DNA of 32,690 nt from Streptomyces carpinensis (GTDB taxonomy: Bacteria; Actinomycetota; Actinomycetes; Streptomycetales; Streptomycetaceae), in contig NZ_MUBM01000333.1 in the NCBI RefSeq assembly GCF_002154505.1, forward strand, positions 1-32,690, in the 5' to 3' direction. A program made the translations under genes and the position numbers. Numbering within the stretch: position 1 is the first letter of the stretch; each line of letters begins with the position of its first letter. This document shows, in pieces, positions 24,147-32,690 of this stretch. The notes beneath the pieces are model-generated. The model was not told the origin of the DNA. It was given only the letters and a program-made list of their open reading frames with translations, and ran no database searches.

Positions 24147-24947
24147 ATGAAGCTGGCGTTCTCCACGCTCGGGGTTCCCGGGCTGCCCGTGCCGGACGTG
24201 GTCCGGCTCGCCGCCTCGCACGGCTACCACGGTGTCGAGTTGCGCACCCATCCCGAGGAACCCGTGCACCCCGGGCTCGGGCCCGGGGAGCGGGCCGAGG
24301 TGGCCGCCGCCTTCGCGGCGGGCGGGGTGGAGGTCCTGGGACTCGCGGGGTACGCGCGGGTCGCCGCGCCCGGCGACGACGCGCCCGTCCTGCACGAGAT
24401 CCGGGAACTCCTCCAGTTGGCGGCGGACTTGGGCGCGCCCTTCGTCCGGGTCTTCCCGGGCGGCGATCCGGGCCGGCCGCGCGAGGAGGGCGACGCCGTC
24501 GCCGCCCGGCGCCTGGCCACCGCCGCCGAGTACGCCGCCGAACTCGGTGTCCGCGTGCTGCTGGAGACCCACGACTCGCACCGCACCGGCGCCGACGCCC
24601 TGCGCGTCCTCGGCCCGGTCGGTCACCGCGACGCCGGGGCCCTGTGGGACGTGATGCACACCTGGCTGGGCGGCGAGCAGCCCTCCGAGACCTATGCCGC
24701 CCTCTCCCCGTATCTGGGATACGTGCAGGTCAAGGACATCGCGTCGGCCGAGGACACGACGCCTCTCCCTCTCGGGGCCGGGGTCCTTCCTCTGGCCGAG
24801 TGCGTGGACGTGCTCTCCCGCGGTGGCTGGGACGGCTGGCTGTGCTGGGAGTACGAGAAGCGGTGGTACGAGGCCGCGGCCCCGCTGCCGGAGCTGCTCG
24901 GCCCCGGCCGGGAGCATCTGGCCCGGCTGCTCAACGAGTCGGCGTAG
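24147..24947 (+). CDS. Sugar phosphate isomerase/epimerase, TIM barrel
   Basis: A 266-residue xylose isomerase-like TIM-barrel protein. It starts MKLAFSTLGVPGLPVPDVV, typical of this superfamily. Likely metal ligands are the Glu in VRVLLETHDSH, the Asp/His in GALWDVMHTW, the site around YVQVKDIAS and the Glu in WLCWEYEKRWYE. It is shorter than, and only distantly like, the TIM-barrel protein encoded at 19400-20239, so the two probably catalyse different steps. It lies 238 bases after the LacI-family gene on the same strand, with its own possible leaderless promoter. Its end overlaps the convergent acetyltransferase gene by 17 bases. The substrate is unknown. Confidence 0.85.
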   Translation: MKLAFSTLGVPGLPVPDVVRLAASHGYHGVELRTHPEEPVHPGLGPGERAEVAAAFAAGGVEVLGLAGYARVAAPGDDAPVLHEIRELLQLAADLGAPFVRVFPGGDPGRPREEGDAVAARRLATAAEYAAELGVRVLLETHDSHRTGADALRVLGPVGHRDAGALWDVMHTWLGGEQPSETYAALSPYLGYVQVKDIASAEDTTPLPLGAGVLPLAECVDVLSRGGWDGWLCWEYEKRWYEAAAPLPELLGPGREHLARLLNESA

Positions 24948-25587
24948 CCTCGCTCCGCCCGGCCCTCCGGACGGCCTCGCGCACCCTCGCCTGAAGGAAC
25001 GACCCGCGCTCCGGCCACTCCTTCGCCGTGATCGAGTAGATCGCGGAGTCCCGCAGCCGGCCGTCCTCCCCCGGGGCCCAGGAGCGCGACCAGTTGCGCA
25101 GGACGCCCTCGAAGCGGGCACCGACGCTCTCGATCGCCGCGCGGGAACGGCTGTTGCGGGCGTCGGTCTTGAGGTCGATGCGGGAGACCTGCCACTCCTC
25201 GAAGGCGTGCCGGAACAGCAGGTACTTCGCCTCCGCGTTCACGCCGGTGCCCTGGGCCGAGCGGGCGAGCCAGGTGAAGCCCACCTCCACGGCGTCCAGC
25301 CGGTCCTCCGCCCGCCAGCAGCGCGGCTCCCAGTACGCCGTGGCGCCGACCGCGCGTCCCGTGGCCAGGGAGATCTGCGCGTAGGGCGCGAGCCGGCCGG
25401 TGGCCGCGCGGGCGAGCTGGGCGTCGATGTAGGCCGCGACGTCGTGGGCGGCGGGCACCCACGTGTACGCGTACGTGTCCCGGTCCTCCTCCGCCGCCAC
25501 CGCCAGATCGGCCGCGTGCCGGTGCTCCAGCGGCTCCAGCCGCACGAGCGCGCCCTCCAGGACGGGTCCCTCCAACATGTACGTCAC
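24931..25587 (-). CDS. GNAT-family N-acetyltransferase (RimJ/RimL-like)
   Basis: A 218-residue acetyltransferase. It opens LEGPVLEGALVRLEPLEHRH, then VEVGFTWLARSAQGTGVNAE carries the acetyl-CoA pyrophosphate loop (S-A-Q-G-T-G), and VSRIDLKTDARNSRSRAAIE with GARFEGVLRNWSRSW is the RimJ/RimL-like end, normally used to acetylate protein N-termini or small amines. The start is uncertain: GTG 25585-25587 with a -10-like CAGACT nine bases before it suggests a leaderless mRNA; ATG 25576-25578 and GTG 25603-25605 are alternatives in the same frame. It is convergent with, and overlaps, the TIM-barrel gene. No partner gene indicates its substrate. Confidence 0.82.
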   Translation of the reverse strand: MTYMLEGPVLEGALVRLEPLEHRHAADLAVAAEEDRDTYAYTWVPAAHDVAAYIDAQLARAATGRLAPYAQISLATGRAVGATAYWEPRCWRAEDRLDAVEVGFTWLARSAQGTGVNAEAKYLLFRHAFEEWQVSRIDLKTDARNSRSRAAIESVGARFEGVLRNWSRSWAPGEDGRLRDSAIYSITAKEWPERGSFLQARVREAVRRAGRSEATPTR

Positions 25588-25844
25588 AGCCGGAGTCTGG
25601 CGCACCCGCCCCGCGCGGTCGAACGGATTTGGCTCCGGCTGAGGGTCATCCCGTGGTCAAGGGACGGCCGGACGGCGGCCAAATGACCGTACGGGTTGCG
25701 CATCCGGCCGCCTCGGCGGTCTGACATAGCCGGATTCGCCCCTTCGCACGCCGACTACTGTGACGGCGCCCGCACCACCGCCCGGAACACGTCCTGTCGG
25801 ATACCGGGGAGGCCTTCAAGCGATACGGAAGGACATCTGGCACG

Positions 25845-26090
25845 GTGTCACCAGCGTCTTCCGAGGCCGCCACCTCCGGAGCGCCCGCCCGGATCCCGCC
25901 CCTGGCAGGGCTGGGCACCAGTTGGTACGAGCGGGGAAAGCGGGGCGTCGCCTGCCGGGGCCTTCTGGCGCCGGCGGCGCCCGTCGTGCCGGCGTCCGCC
26001 GCGCGGTGTGCCGGCCGGTCGGTGGCGACGCTCACCGTCCGCGAACACCCCGGCGGGGCCGGCGGCCGGCGCGCGCTGGAGGCACGGTGA
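25845..26090 (+). CDS. Small protein of unknown function
   Basis: An 81-residue frame whose stop overlaps the next start in GTGA, the usual sign of coupled genes in this genome. Third-position G/C is high (about 86 percent by my count), unlike the other two frames. The sequence contains GTSWYERGKRG followed by an Ala/Pro/Val-rich stretch, GLLAPAAPVVPASAARC, which might be a weak membrane segment. I do not recognise a family. The GTG start has only a distant AAGGA, so the true start may differ. It could be a degraded gene; an expressed partner of the downstream membrane protein is equally possible. Confidence 0.4.
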   Translation: MSPASSEAATSGAPARIPPLAGLGTSWYERGKRGVACRGLLAPAAPVVPASAARCAGRSVATLTVREHPGGAGGRRALEAR

Positions 26091-26680
26091 GGTCCGACAG
26101 GGCGACGGGTACGTCCCCCGCGGTCGGCGCAGGCCCGTCGGCGCCCGCGTCGGGATCTCGGCTCGGGGTCCGTGTCGTCAGCGCTTTGCTGCTGCTCACC
26201 GGCCTGGTGCTCGTCGTCACCGGGGCGCGCGACTTCGCCTACGCCGCGCGGCTCGCCGGGACTCCGGGAACCTTCCAGGTGCTCTACGGCAACCGGGGCT
26301 ACGGCAACGGCCGGAGCAGTGGCAGCTTCCACATGGTCTGGCACGGCACCTTCACCTCGGCCGACGAGAGGGTGCGGGACGGCCGCGCCGTGCTCCAGGA
26401 CGAAGCCGACGGCCACCGGTTGACCGGTCGGATACCCGTCACCCGGGCCGGCGCGGGCACGTACTACACCGCCCGGCCGAACTACGCCCTCGGCTGGCTG
26501 TCCCTGGGCCTGGCGGGAGGCGGTCTCGTGGCGACGGCTCTTCCCCTGCTCCTCTTCGGCAGGGCGTCCCGCCGCCCGGACCGTCCCGGACCACGCTGGT
26601 TCGGGACGGCTCCGCGGGTCGTCTGGTGCTGCGCCGTCGCGTCCGGGGCGGCGGCCCTGGTCGCGGCCGTTGTGGCCTGA
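26087..26680 (+). CDS. Hypothetical integral membrane protein
   Basis: A 197-residue protein with three predicted transmembrane segments: VVSALLLLTGLVLVVTGARDF near residues 30-50, WLSLGLAGGGLVATALPLLLF near 130-150, and VVWCCAVASGAAALVAAVVA at the C-terminus. The extracytoplasmic loop between the first two (LYGNRGYGNGRSSGSF, HMVWHGTFTSADERVRDG, RIPVTRAGAGTYYTARPN) looks like a small beta-rich domain. No enzyme motif is visible. The GTG start has GGAGG five bases upstream and overlaps the end of the small upstream frame. A strong hairpin follows. Function unknown; a protein of cell-envelope type is all that can be inferred. Confidence 0.65.
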   Translation: MRSDRATGTSPAVGAGPSAPASGSRLGVRVVSALLLLTGLVLVVTGARDFAYAARLAGTPGTFQVLYGNRGYGNGRSSGSFHMVWHGTFTSADERVRDGRAVLQDEADGHRLTGRIPVTRAGAGTYYTARPNYALGWLSLGLAGGGLVATALPLLLFGRASRRPDRPGPRWFGTAPRVVWCCAVASGAAALVAAVVA

Positions 26681-26733
26681 CCCGGCCGCCGGCCGGACGG
26701 CTCGCTCTTTCGTGCATGGAGGTCCGCGCGAGC

Positions 26734-26790
26734 GGCCGGGGCGGCCGGGCCGTCCGGCCCTGCGCCGCGGACGGGCCGCCCGCCCCGGCC
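26734..26790. terminator. Long GC hairpin between convergent genes
   Basis: GGCCGGGGCGG (26734-26744) pairs perfectly with CCGCCCCGGCC (26780-26790), and inner bases GGCCGTCCG with CGGACGGGCC extend the stem with one bulge. It lies between the membrane-protein gene and the dihydrolipoyl dehydrogenase gene, which converge on it, and may terminate both. No U-run. Confidence 0.55.
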
Positions 26791-26804
26791 GGAGGCGACG
26801 GCCC

Positions 26805-28205
<1,401 letters not shown>

Positions 28206-28234
28206 AAGGCCACCTTCGTCCGAACCGGGCGGAG

Positions 28235-29191
28235 CTACAACCGGGATGCCCGGCCACCCACTGTGACCTTCCCCTCACCGATCACCGGGGGTGCGTCGAG
28301 CGGGCGTGCACGGCGCCGCGGGGCGGACGGGAGTCTGACGACAGGGCCCAGCGACGTCAGCGCGACCCCGCCCACCAGCAGCGCCGCCGCGCACCAGCGC
28401 AGCCCGGTCACCGGCTCGCCGAGGAACAGGGCCGCCGAGGACATGCCGAACACCGGGACGAGGAGGGAGAAGGGCGCGACCGTGGAGGCGGGGTGGCGGC
28501 GCAGCAGCCACCCCCACGCGCCGAAGCCGAACACCGTGGTGACCCAGGCGACGTAGAGGACGGTGCCCGCGCCCTGCCAGTCCAGGGCGCGCAGCGCGGA
28601 CAGGTCGCGTGCGGGACCCTCGGTCAGGAGGGAGAGGCCGAGCAGCGGCAGGACCGGGACGGTGCTCACCCAGACCATGAAGTTCAGGGCGTCCGGCGGT
28701 GCCGCCTTGCGGGTCAGGACGTTGGACACGCCCCAGCAGGCCGCCGCGGCGATCACCAGGGCGAAGGCGCCGAGCGGGCCGGAGGTGCCCTCGTCCACGG
28801 CGGCCACGGCGATCCCGGCGAGCGCCACGCCCATGCCCACCAGCCGCAGCCGGGTGGGCCGTTCGCCCAGGGCCGCACACGCGAACAGGGCCGTGAACAC
28901 CGCCTGGATCTGGAGCACCAGCGAGGACAGCCCGGCCGGCATCCCGGCGTCCATCCCCACGAACAGCAGCCCGAACTTGGCGACCCCGAGGACCAGCCCC
29001 ACCGCCACGATCCACTTCCAGGCCACCTTCGGCCGGCCCACGAAGAAGACGGCGGGCAGCGCGGCGGCCAGGAAGCGCAGGGCCGAGAACAGCAGCGGCG
29101 GGAAGTGGCCGAGGCCGAACTCGATGACGGTGAAGTTCACGCCCCAGACGGCGGCGACGAGGACGGCGAGAAGCACATGGGGTGGTCGCAT
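28235..29191 (-). CDS. EamA/DMT-family transporter
   Basis: A 318-residue integral membrane protein of the drug/metabolite transporter superfamily with two EamA repeats and about ten transmembrane helices. Repeat one begins VLLAVLVAAVWGVNFTVIEF and includes SALRFLAAALP. Repeat two begins ALVIAAAACWGVSNVLTRKA and ends FGMSSAALFLGEPVTGLRW with ALLVGGVAL. The conserved WG after the first helix and the GE(P/R) loop are classical. Members export amino acids or other metabolites; the substrate is not predictable. It is divergent from a LysR gene across 115 bases, a common layout in which the regulator controls the exporter. A basic, disordered C-terminal tail follows the last helix. Confidence 0.88.
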   Translation of the reverse strand: MRPPHVLLAVLVAAVWGVNFTVIEFGLGHFPPLLFSALRFLAAALPAVFFVGRPKVAWKWIVAVGLVLGVAKFGLLFVGMDAGMPAGLSSLVLQIQAVFTALFACAALGERPTRLRLVGMGVALAGIAVAAVDEGTSGPLGAFALVIAAAACWGVSNVLTRKAAPPDALNFMVWVSTVPVLPLLGLSLLTEGPARDLSALRALDWQGAGTVLYVAWVTTVFGFGAWGWLLRRHPASTVAPFSLLVPVFGMSSAALFLGEPVTGLRWCAAALLVGGVALTSLGPVVRLPSAPRRRARPLDAPPVIGEGKVTVGGRASRL

Positions 29192-29231
29192 GCGTCGAGG
29201 ATCACTCGCCCGGACCGTGAAGCACCAGCGA

Positions 29232-29260
29232 TGATTGCTGCACTGTGGGATGAAGAATCA
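29232..29260. promoter_or_regulatory. Possible LysR binding element TGATT-N19-AATCA
   Basis: TGATT (29232-29236) and AATCA (29256-29260) are mirror arms with 19 bases between them, in the middle of the 115-base spacer between eamA and lysR. This is one of the few AT-rich stretches in the region. Short arms limit confidence; LysR regulators typically bind dyads with a T-N11-A core in such divergent spacers. Confidence 0.3.
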
Positions 29261-29306
29261 CTAATCGGTCCGCCGATCCATCCCACCCGGCCCCTCGGGA
29301 GGAACC

Positions 29307-30218
29307 GTGCTCGATCTCCAGCGTCTGCGCGCCCTGCACGCCGTGTCCGTGCACGGGACCGTCGGGGCGGCCGCCACCGCGCTCGGATACACCTCCTCGG
29401 CCGTGTCGCAGCAGATCGCCAAGCTGGAGCGGGAGACCAGGACGGTTCTGCTGGAGCGCGAGGGGCGTGGGGTGCGGCTCACCGACGAGGCGCACCAACT
29501 GGTTTCCGCCGCGCGGGAGTTGCTGGCGATCGTGGAGCGGGCGGAGACCGAGCTGGAGGAGCGGCGCGGGGTGCCGGCCGGGCGGCTGACCATCGCGGCG
29601 TTCGCCTCGGCGGCGCGCGGGCTGCTGCCGCCCGTGCTCGCGGACCTCGCCCGGCGGCATCCCGCGCTCGACGCCCGGCTCAGCGAGGTCGACCCGCACC
29701 TGTCGGTGGACCTGGTCGCCAAGGGCGCGGTCGACCTGGCCGTCGCGCACGACTGGGACATCGCGCCGCTGCCCGCCCCGGCCGGGGTGGAGCAGGCGGT
29801 GATCGGGGACGACCTGTGCGACCTGCTGGTGCCGGCCGGGCATCCGTTCGCGGGCCGGACGGCGGTGCGGCGCTCCGAGCTGGGCGGGGAGCGGTGGATC
29901 TGCCAGCCGCCGGGCCGGGTCTGCCACGACTGGCTGCTGCGCACCCTGCGCGCGGCCGGTCACGAGCCGGACGTCGTCCACCAGGCCGAGGAGAACCCGA
30001 CCCTCGTCGCCCTGGTCGCCGCCGGGCTCGGCGTCGCGCTCATCCCGCGCCTGGGCCGCGGACCGCTGCCCGAGGGCGTCGTCGAGGTGCCCCTGGACCC
30101 CATGCCGGTGCGCCGGCTGTACGCGCTGTGGCGCACGGGTGCCGCCCGCCGGCCGGCCATCGCGGAGACGGTCGGCACCCTGCGCCGGCACTGGCCGGCG
30201 GTCGCGTCCCGCGGTTGA
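29307..30218 (+). CDS. LysR-family transcriptional regulator
   Basis: A 303-residue LysR regulator. The winged HTH is at residues 3-60 (LQRLRALHAVSVHGTVGAAA, TALGYTSSAVSQQIAKLERE), followed by the linker helix and a two-lobed effector domain starting near GRLTIAAFASAARGLLPPVL and containing DLVAKGAVDLAVAHDWD and ENPTLVALVAAGLGVALIPR. It is divergent from the EamA transporter gene, which it likely activates or represses in response to an exported metabolite. The GTG start at 29307 is preceded by GGGAGGA. Normal length and all regions intact. Confidence 0.9.
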   Translation: MLDLQRLRALHAVSVHGTVGAAATALGYTSSAVSQQIAKLERETRTVLLEREGRGVRLTDEAHQLVSAARELLAIVERAETELEERRGVPAGRLTIAAFASAARGLLPPVLADLARRHPALDARLSEVDPHLSVDLVAKGAVDLAVAHDWDIAPLPAPAGVEQAVIGDDLCDLLVPAGHPFAGRTAVRRSELGGERWICQPPGRVCHDWLLRTLRAAGHEPDVVHQAEENPTLVALVAAGLGVALIPRLGRGPLPEGVVEVPLDPMPVRRLYALWRTGAARRPAIAETVGTLRRHWPAVASRG

Positions 30219-30544
30219 ACGGCTCGCCCCGCGACCGGCGGGCCGACCGGGGCGGGAACCCGGGTCCGCCCGCGTTCGTCTCATCGGCACGCTGCCGGAC
30301 GAGTCTGCGCGGTGCGGTGTCGGCTCTCGCTGCCGCGGTGACCGCCGACCACCCTCTCCTCCGTACCGCGCCCGGCGGCCCGCCGTCATCGGCGCGCCCC
30401 CTCCCACAGCGCCGATGACGGCCCCTCACCGGACCTTCTCCTGCTGCGCGTTCCCTTGACTGGCAGAAACTTCCCGGATATTGGTGACACCTCGGAAGTT
30501 TCCTTCAGCGATTCTCCAGCGGAACCCCTCCGGAAGGAGCGCAC
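30219..30544. other. Intergenic region before the GH3 gene
   Basis: The first 230 bases hold only GC-rich sequence with a possible hairpin, CGCCCCG (30225-30231) with CGGGGCG (30248-30254), which may end the lysR transcript. The last 90 bases carry the promoter and paired operator-like sites of the GH3 gene. No coding sequence is seen. Confidence 0.5.
30456..30503 (+). promoter_or_regulatory. GH3 promoter with two inverted operator-like sites
   Basis: TTGACT (30456-30461) is a strong -35; TATTGG (30479-30484) is a weak -10 at 17 bases. AGAAACTTCC (30465-30474) lies in the spacer and its inverted partner GGAAGTTTCC (30494-30503) lies at the start of the transcript; nine bases of the arms match exactly. 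Each 10-mer is itself nearly palindromic (GGAA..TTCC). Two repressor dimers could bracket the promoter. The sites resemble GAAA/TTTC operators of actinobacterial glycoside-hydrolase genes, but the regulator is not identifiable here. Confidence 0.55.
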
Positions 30545-32392
30545 GTGCACGACGCCAGCACGGACGGCCCAGGAAGACCGGGACACACCGCACGACCCTC
30601 CCGCCGCACCGTCCTCGCCGCCACCGCCGGTATCACCGCCGCCCTCGCGGTCCAGGGCACCGGCACCGCCCACGCCGCATCCCGAGACGACAGCCAGCTG
30701 CACGCCCTCATCTCCCGGATGACGCTGGAGGAGAAGGTCGGCCAGCTCTTCGTGATGCGGGTCTACGGCCACTCGGCCACCGCTCCCGACCAGGCCGACA
30801 TCGACGCCAACCTCAACGAGATCGGCGTCCGCACCGCCGCCGAACTGATCGCCAAGTACCGCGTCGGCGGCATCATCTACTTCGCCTGGGCCCACAACAC
30901 GCGCGATCCCCAGCAGATCGCCGATCTGTCCAACGGGATCCAGCGGGCCTCCCTCGAGCAGCCCCGCGGCCTGCCGATGCTCGTCGCCACCGACCAGGAG
31001 CACGGCATCGTCTGCCGCGTCGGCAAGCCCGCGACGCTCTTCCCGGGCGCCATGGCGATCGGGGCCGGTGGCTCGGCCGCCGACGCCCGCACGCTCGGTC
31101 GCATCTCCGGTGCCGAGCTGCGCGCCATGGGCATCAACCAGGACTACTCCCCCGACGCCGACGTGAACGTCAACCCGGCCAACCCGGTCATCGGCGTACG
31201 GTCCTTCGGGGCCGACCCGGACGCCGTGGGGCGGCTGGTGGCGGCTGAGGTCAAGGGCTACCAGGGGTCCCGGGTCGCGGCGACCGCCAAGCACTTCCCC
31301 GGACACGGCGACACCGCCACCGACAGCCACTACGGCTTCCCGGTCATCACCCACAGCCGCGAGGTGTGGGAGCAGCTGGACGCCGTGCCCTTCCGGGCCG
31401 GGATCCGGGCCGGCATCGACTCGATCATGACGGCCCACATCCAGTTCCCTGCGCTCGACGACTCCGGCGACCCGGCCACCCTCTCCCACCCGATCCTCAC
31501 CGGCATCCTGCGCGGCGAGCTGGGCTACGACGGCGTCGTGATCACCGACTCCCTCGGCATGGACGGCGTCCGCACCAAGTACGGCGACGACCGGGTGCCG
31601 GTACTCGCCCTGAAGGCAGGCGTGGACCAGCTGCTCAACCCGCCCTCCCTGGACGTCGCCTGGAACGCGGTCCTGGCTGCCGTGCGCAGCGGGGAGCTGA
31701 CCGAGGCCCGGCTCGACGAATCGATCCTGCGCATCCTTCGGCTGAAGGCGAGGCTGGGCCTCCTCGACGACCCGTACGTCACCCAGGCCGGCGTCGCCCG
31801 CACGGTCGGCACTCCCCAGCATCTGGCGGCGGCCGACCGCATCGCCGACCGGACGACCACCCTGCTGGTCAACGAGGGCCGTCTGCTGCCGCTGTCCCGC
31901 CGCAGTCACAACAAGATCCTCGTCGTCGGCGCCGACCCCGCCTCCCCGTCGGGCACCACCGGCCCGCCCACCGGCGTGCTCGCCGCCGCCCTGACCGAGC
32001 TGGGCTTCACGGCCACCGCCCTGTCGACCGGCACCGCCCCGTCCGCGGCGACCATCGACAAGGCGGTGGCGGCGGCCGGGGACGCGGACGCCGTGGTGGT
32101 CGGGACGTACAACGTCACGGCGGGCAGCGCGCAGCAGAGGCTGGTGGACCGGCTGGTGGCGACGGGCAGGCCGGTGATCGCGGTCGCCATCCGCAACCCG
32201 TACGACGTCGCCCAGCTCCCGTCCGTCCCGGCCTGCCTCGCGGCCTACTCGTGGACCGACGTGGAACTGCGCGCCGCCGCACGCGTGATCGCCGGCCGGG
32301 TCGAGCCGCGCGGCAAGCTGCCGGTGCCCGTGCAGCGGGCGGACGACCCGGCGAAGGTCCTGTACCCCATCGGGTACGGCCTGTCCTACTAG
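30545..32392 (+). CDS. Tat-exported GH3 beta-N-acetylhexosaminidase (NagZ-like)
   Basis: A 615-residue glycoside hydrolase family 3 enzyme that should release N-acetylglucosamine from chito-oligosaccharides or muropeptides. A twin-arginine signal (SRRTVLAATAGITAALAV, Arg20-Arg21) with probable cleavage after AHA44 sends it out folded. The GH3 domain shows RMTLEEKVGQLFV, the NagZ-type loop KHFPGHGDTATDSHYGFPV (Lys249-His250; Asp260-Ser261-His262, the Asp-His acid/base pair of this subfamily) and the nucleophile Asp335 in VVITDSLGMDGV. A C-terminal alpha/beta domain (ILVVGADPAS ... AIRNPYDVAQL) follows, longer than in Gram-negative cytosolic NagZ. The GTG start has GGAAGGAG. Its operator pair suggests carbohydrate-responsive control. 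Confidence 0.92.
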   Translation: MHDASTDGPGRPGHTARPSRRTVLAATAGITAALAVQGTGTAHAASRDDSQLHALISRMTLEEKVGQLFVMRVYGHSATAPDQADIDANLNEIGVRTAAELIAKYRVGGIIYFAWAHNTRDPQQIADLSNGIQRASLEQPRGLPMLVATDQEHGIVCRVGKPATLFPGAMAIGAGGSAADARTLGRISGAELRAMGINQDYSPDADVNVNPANPVIGVRSFGADPDAVGRLVAAEVKGYQGSRVAATAKHFPGHGDTATDSHYGFPVITHSREVWEQLDAVPFRAGIRAGIDSIMTAHIQFPALDDSGDPATLSHPILTGILRGELGYDGVVITDSLGMDGVRTKYGDDRVPVLALKAGVDQLLNPPSLDVAWNAVLAAVRSGELTEARLDESILRILRLKARLGLLDDPYVTQAGVARTVGTPQHLAAADRIADRTTTLLVNEGRLLPLSRRSHNKILVVGADPASPSGTTGPPTGVLAAALTELGFTATALSTGTAPSAATIDKAVAAAGDADAVVVGTYNVTAGSAQQRLVDRLVATGRPVIAVAIRNPYDVAQLPSVPACLAAYSWTDVELRAAARVIAGRVEPRGKLPVPVQRADDPAKVLYPIGYGLSY

Positions 32393-32471
32393 CCGGGCTC
32401 GCGCAACGGACGTACGAGACGTACGGAGCGCACCCGGCGCACCACCCCCGACCGGCCCGAACCACCCCGCG

Positions 32472-32510
32472 CGTCTGGCGTGGCCCCGCTGCGGCGGGCC
32501 ACGCTGGACG
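32472..32510 (+). terminator. Hairpin after the GH3 gene
   Basis: CGTCTGGCGTGGCCC (32472-32486) pairs with GGGCCACGCTGGACG (32496-32510), 15 pairs including two wobbles, with a nine-base loop. It sits 80 bases after the GH3 stop and 15 bases before the lipoprotein start, just ahead of the GGGGAGG ribosome site. No U-run; it may end GH3 transcripts or lie in the leader of the next gene. Confidence 0.5.
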
Positions 32511-32525
32511 GGGAGGACCCGGGGG

Positions 32526-32690
32526 ATGACGATGCGCATTAGTGGGGCCGTGGGGGTGGGGTGCGCCCTGCCGGTGCTGCTCGCCGCCCTGCTGACGGGG
32601 TGCCAGAAGCCGCCCTCCGGCTCGGCGGGGCAGGACGGCCCGCCCACCGGAACGACCACCGCGCCGCAGCCGGTCGGCTACGGCGCGGTG
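32526..32690 (+). CDS. Lipoprotein, 5' end only
   Basis: The first 55 codons of a gene cut by the window end. A short basic start (MTMRISGAVG) is followed by a hydrophobic stretch and a lipobox LLTGC with the lipid-modified cysteine at position 26. After it comes a Gly/Ser/Pro/Thr-rich spacer, SGSAGQDGPPTGTTTAPQP, typical of exported Streptomyces lipoproteins. The functional domain lies outside the window, so no family can be assigned. The ATG at 32526 has GGGGAGG about ten bases upstream. Confidence 0.75.
   Translation, partial: MTMRISGAVGVGCALPVLLAALLTGCQKPPSGSAGQDGPPTGTTTAPQPVGYGAV

Noticed and set aside
25756..25761. TACTGT as a -10 for the small-protein pair
   Set aside because: No acceptable -35 at 16-18 bases, so the promoter could not be supported.
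30225..30254. CGCCCCG/CGGGGCG hairpin as a lysR terminator
   Set aside because: Seven-base arms of pure G/C with a 16-base spacer are expected by chance in this sequence and no U-run follows, so I did not list it as a terminator.
30386..32659. A 757-codon antisense frame over the GH3 gene
   Set aside because: Same GC artefact; no start context and no domain, and the plus-strand GH3 has an intact signal peptide and catalytic residues.

Overview
The window is about 72-73 percent GC by eye. Its genes show near-saturated G/C third positions, many GTG starts, ATGA/GTGA overlaps and Streptomyces-like promoters, so it reads as a Streptomyces chromosome core-arm segment. From memory, unverified, the order mmsA - copZ/copA - citrate synthase - RecD2 - ribose operon - GH3 resembles the SCO27xx region of S. 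coelicolor. I see no insertion sequence, prophage, CRISPR array, tRNA or rRNA.

Layout. (1) 1-4.1 kb: mmsA/iolA and iolC (inositol/valine catabolism, minus strand), then a gene-poor stretch with a truncated AraC-type regulator and a 66-residue HTH protein. (2) 4.1-8.0 kb: a zinc alcohol dehydrogenase divergent from a copper-export operon, copZ-copA. The copZ promoter carries a textbook CsoR operator between its -35 and -10, and a perfect 14-bp hairpin separates copZ from copA. (3) 8.0-8.74 kb: no convincing protein gene, but a strongly structured RNA region. Two successive stem-loops have different stem sequences yet the same 12-nt loop and the same internal loop, and the second ends in a U-tract terminator. 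(4) 8.7-12.5 kb: citrate synthase and RecD2 helicase, minus strand. (5) 12.7-18.7 kb: a compact ribose operon, rbsR-rbsA-rbsCB-rbsK-rbsD, in which the permease and the ribose-binding protein are one polypeptide. It starts at tandem LacI-type operators and ends in two hairpins. (6) 18.9-25.6 kb: a catabolic cassette of unknown substrate: Gfo/Idh/MocA oxidoreductase, DUF993 aldolase-like protein, xylose-isomerase-like TIM barrel and a frameshifted hypothetical gene, divergent from a LacI-family regulator, followed by a second TIM-barrel isomerase and a GNAT acetyltransferase. (7) 25.8-32.7 kb: two small proteins (one membrane), dihydrolipoyl dehydrogenase, an EamA transporter divergent from a LysR regulator, a Tat-exported GH3 beta-N-acetylhexosaminidase with paired operator sites, and the start of a lipoprotein cut by the window edge.

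How the genes fit together. Most of the window is carbon-source handling: inositol/valine (mmsA, iolC), ribose (rbs), an unidentified sugar or polyol (DUF993 cassette) and amino sugars (GH3). These feed central metabolism, represented by citrate synthase and dihydrolipoyl dehydrogenase. Two LacI-family repressors, each next to operator-like palindromes, indicate local substrate-induced control. The most novel signals are the twin-loop RNA at 8.19-8.53 kb and the transporter-less DUF993 cassette.
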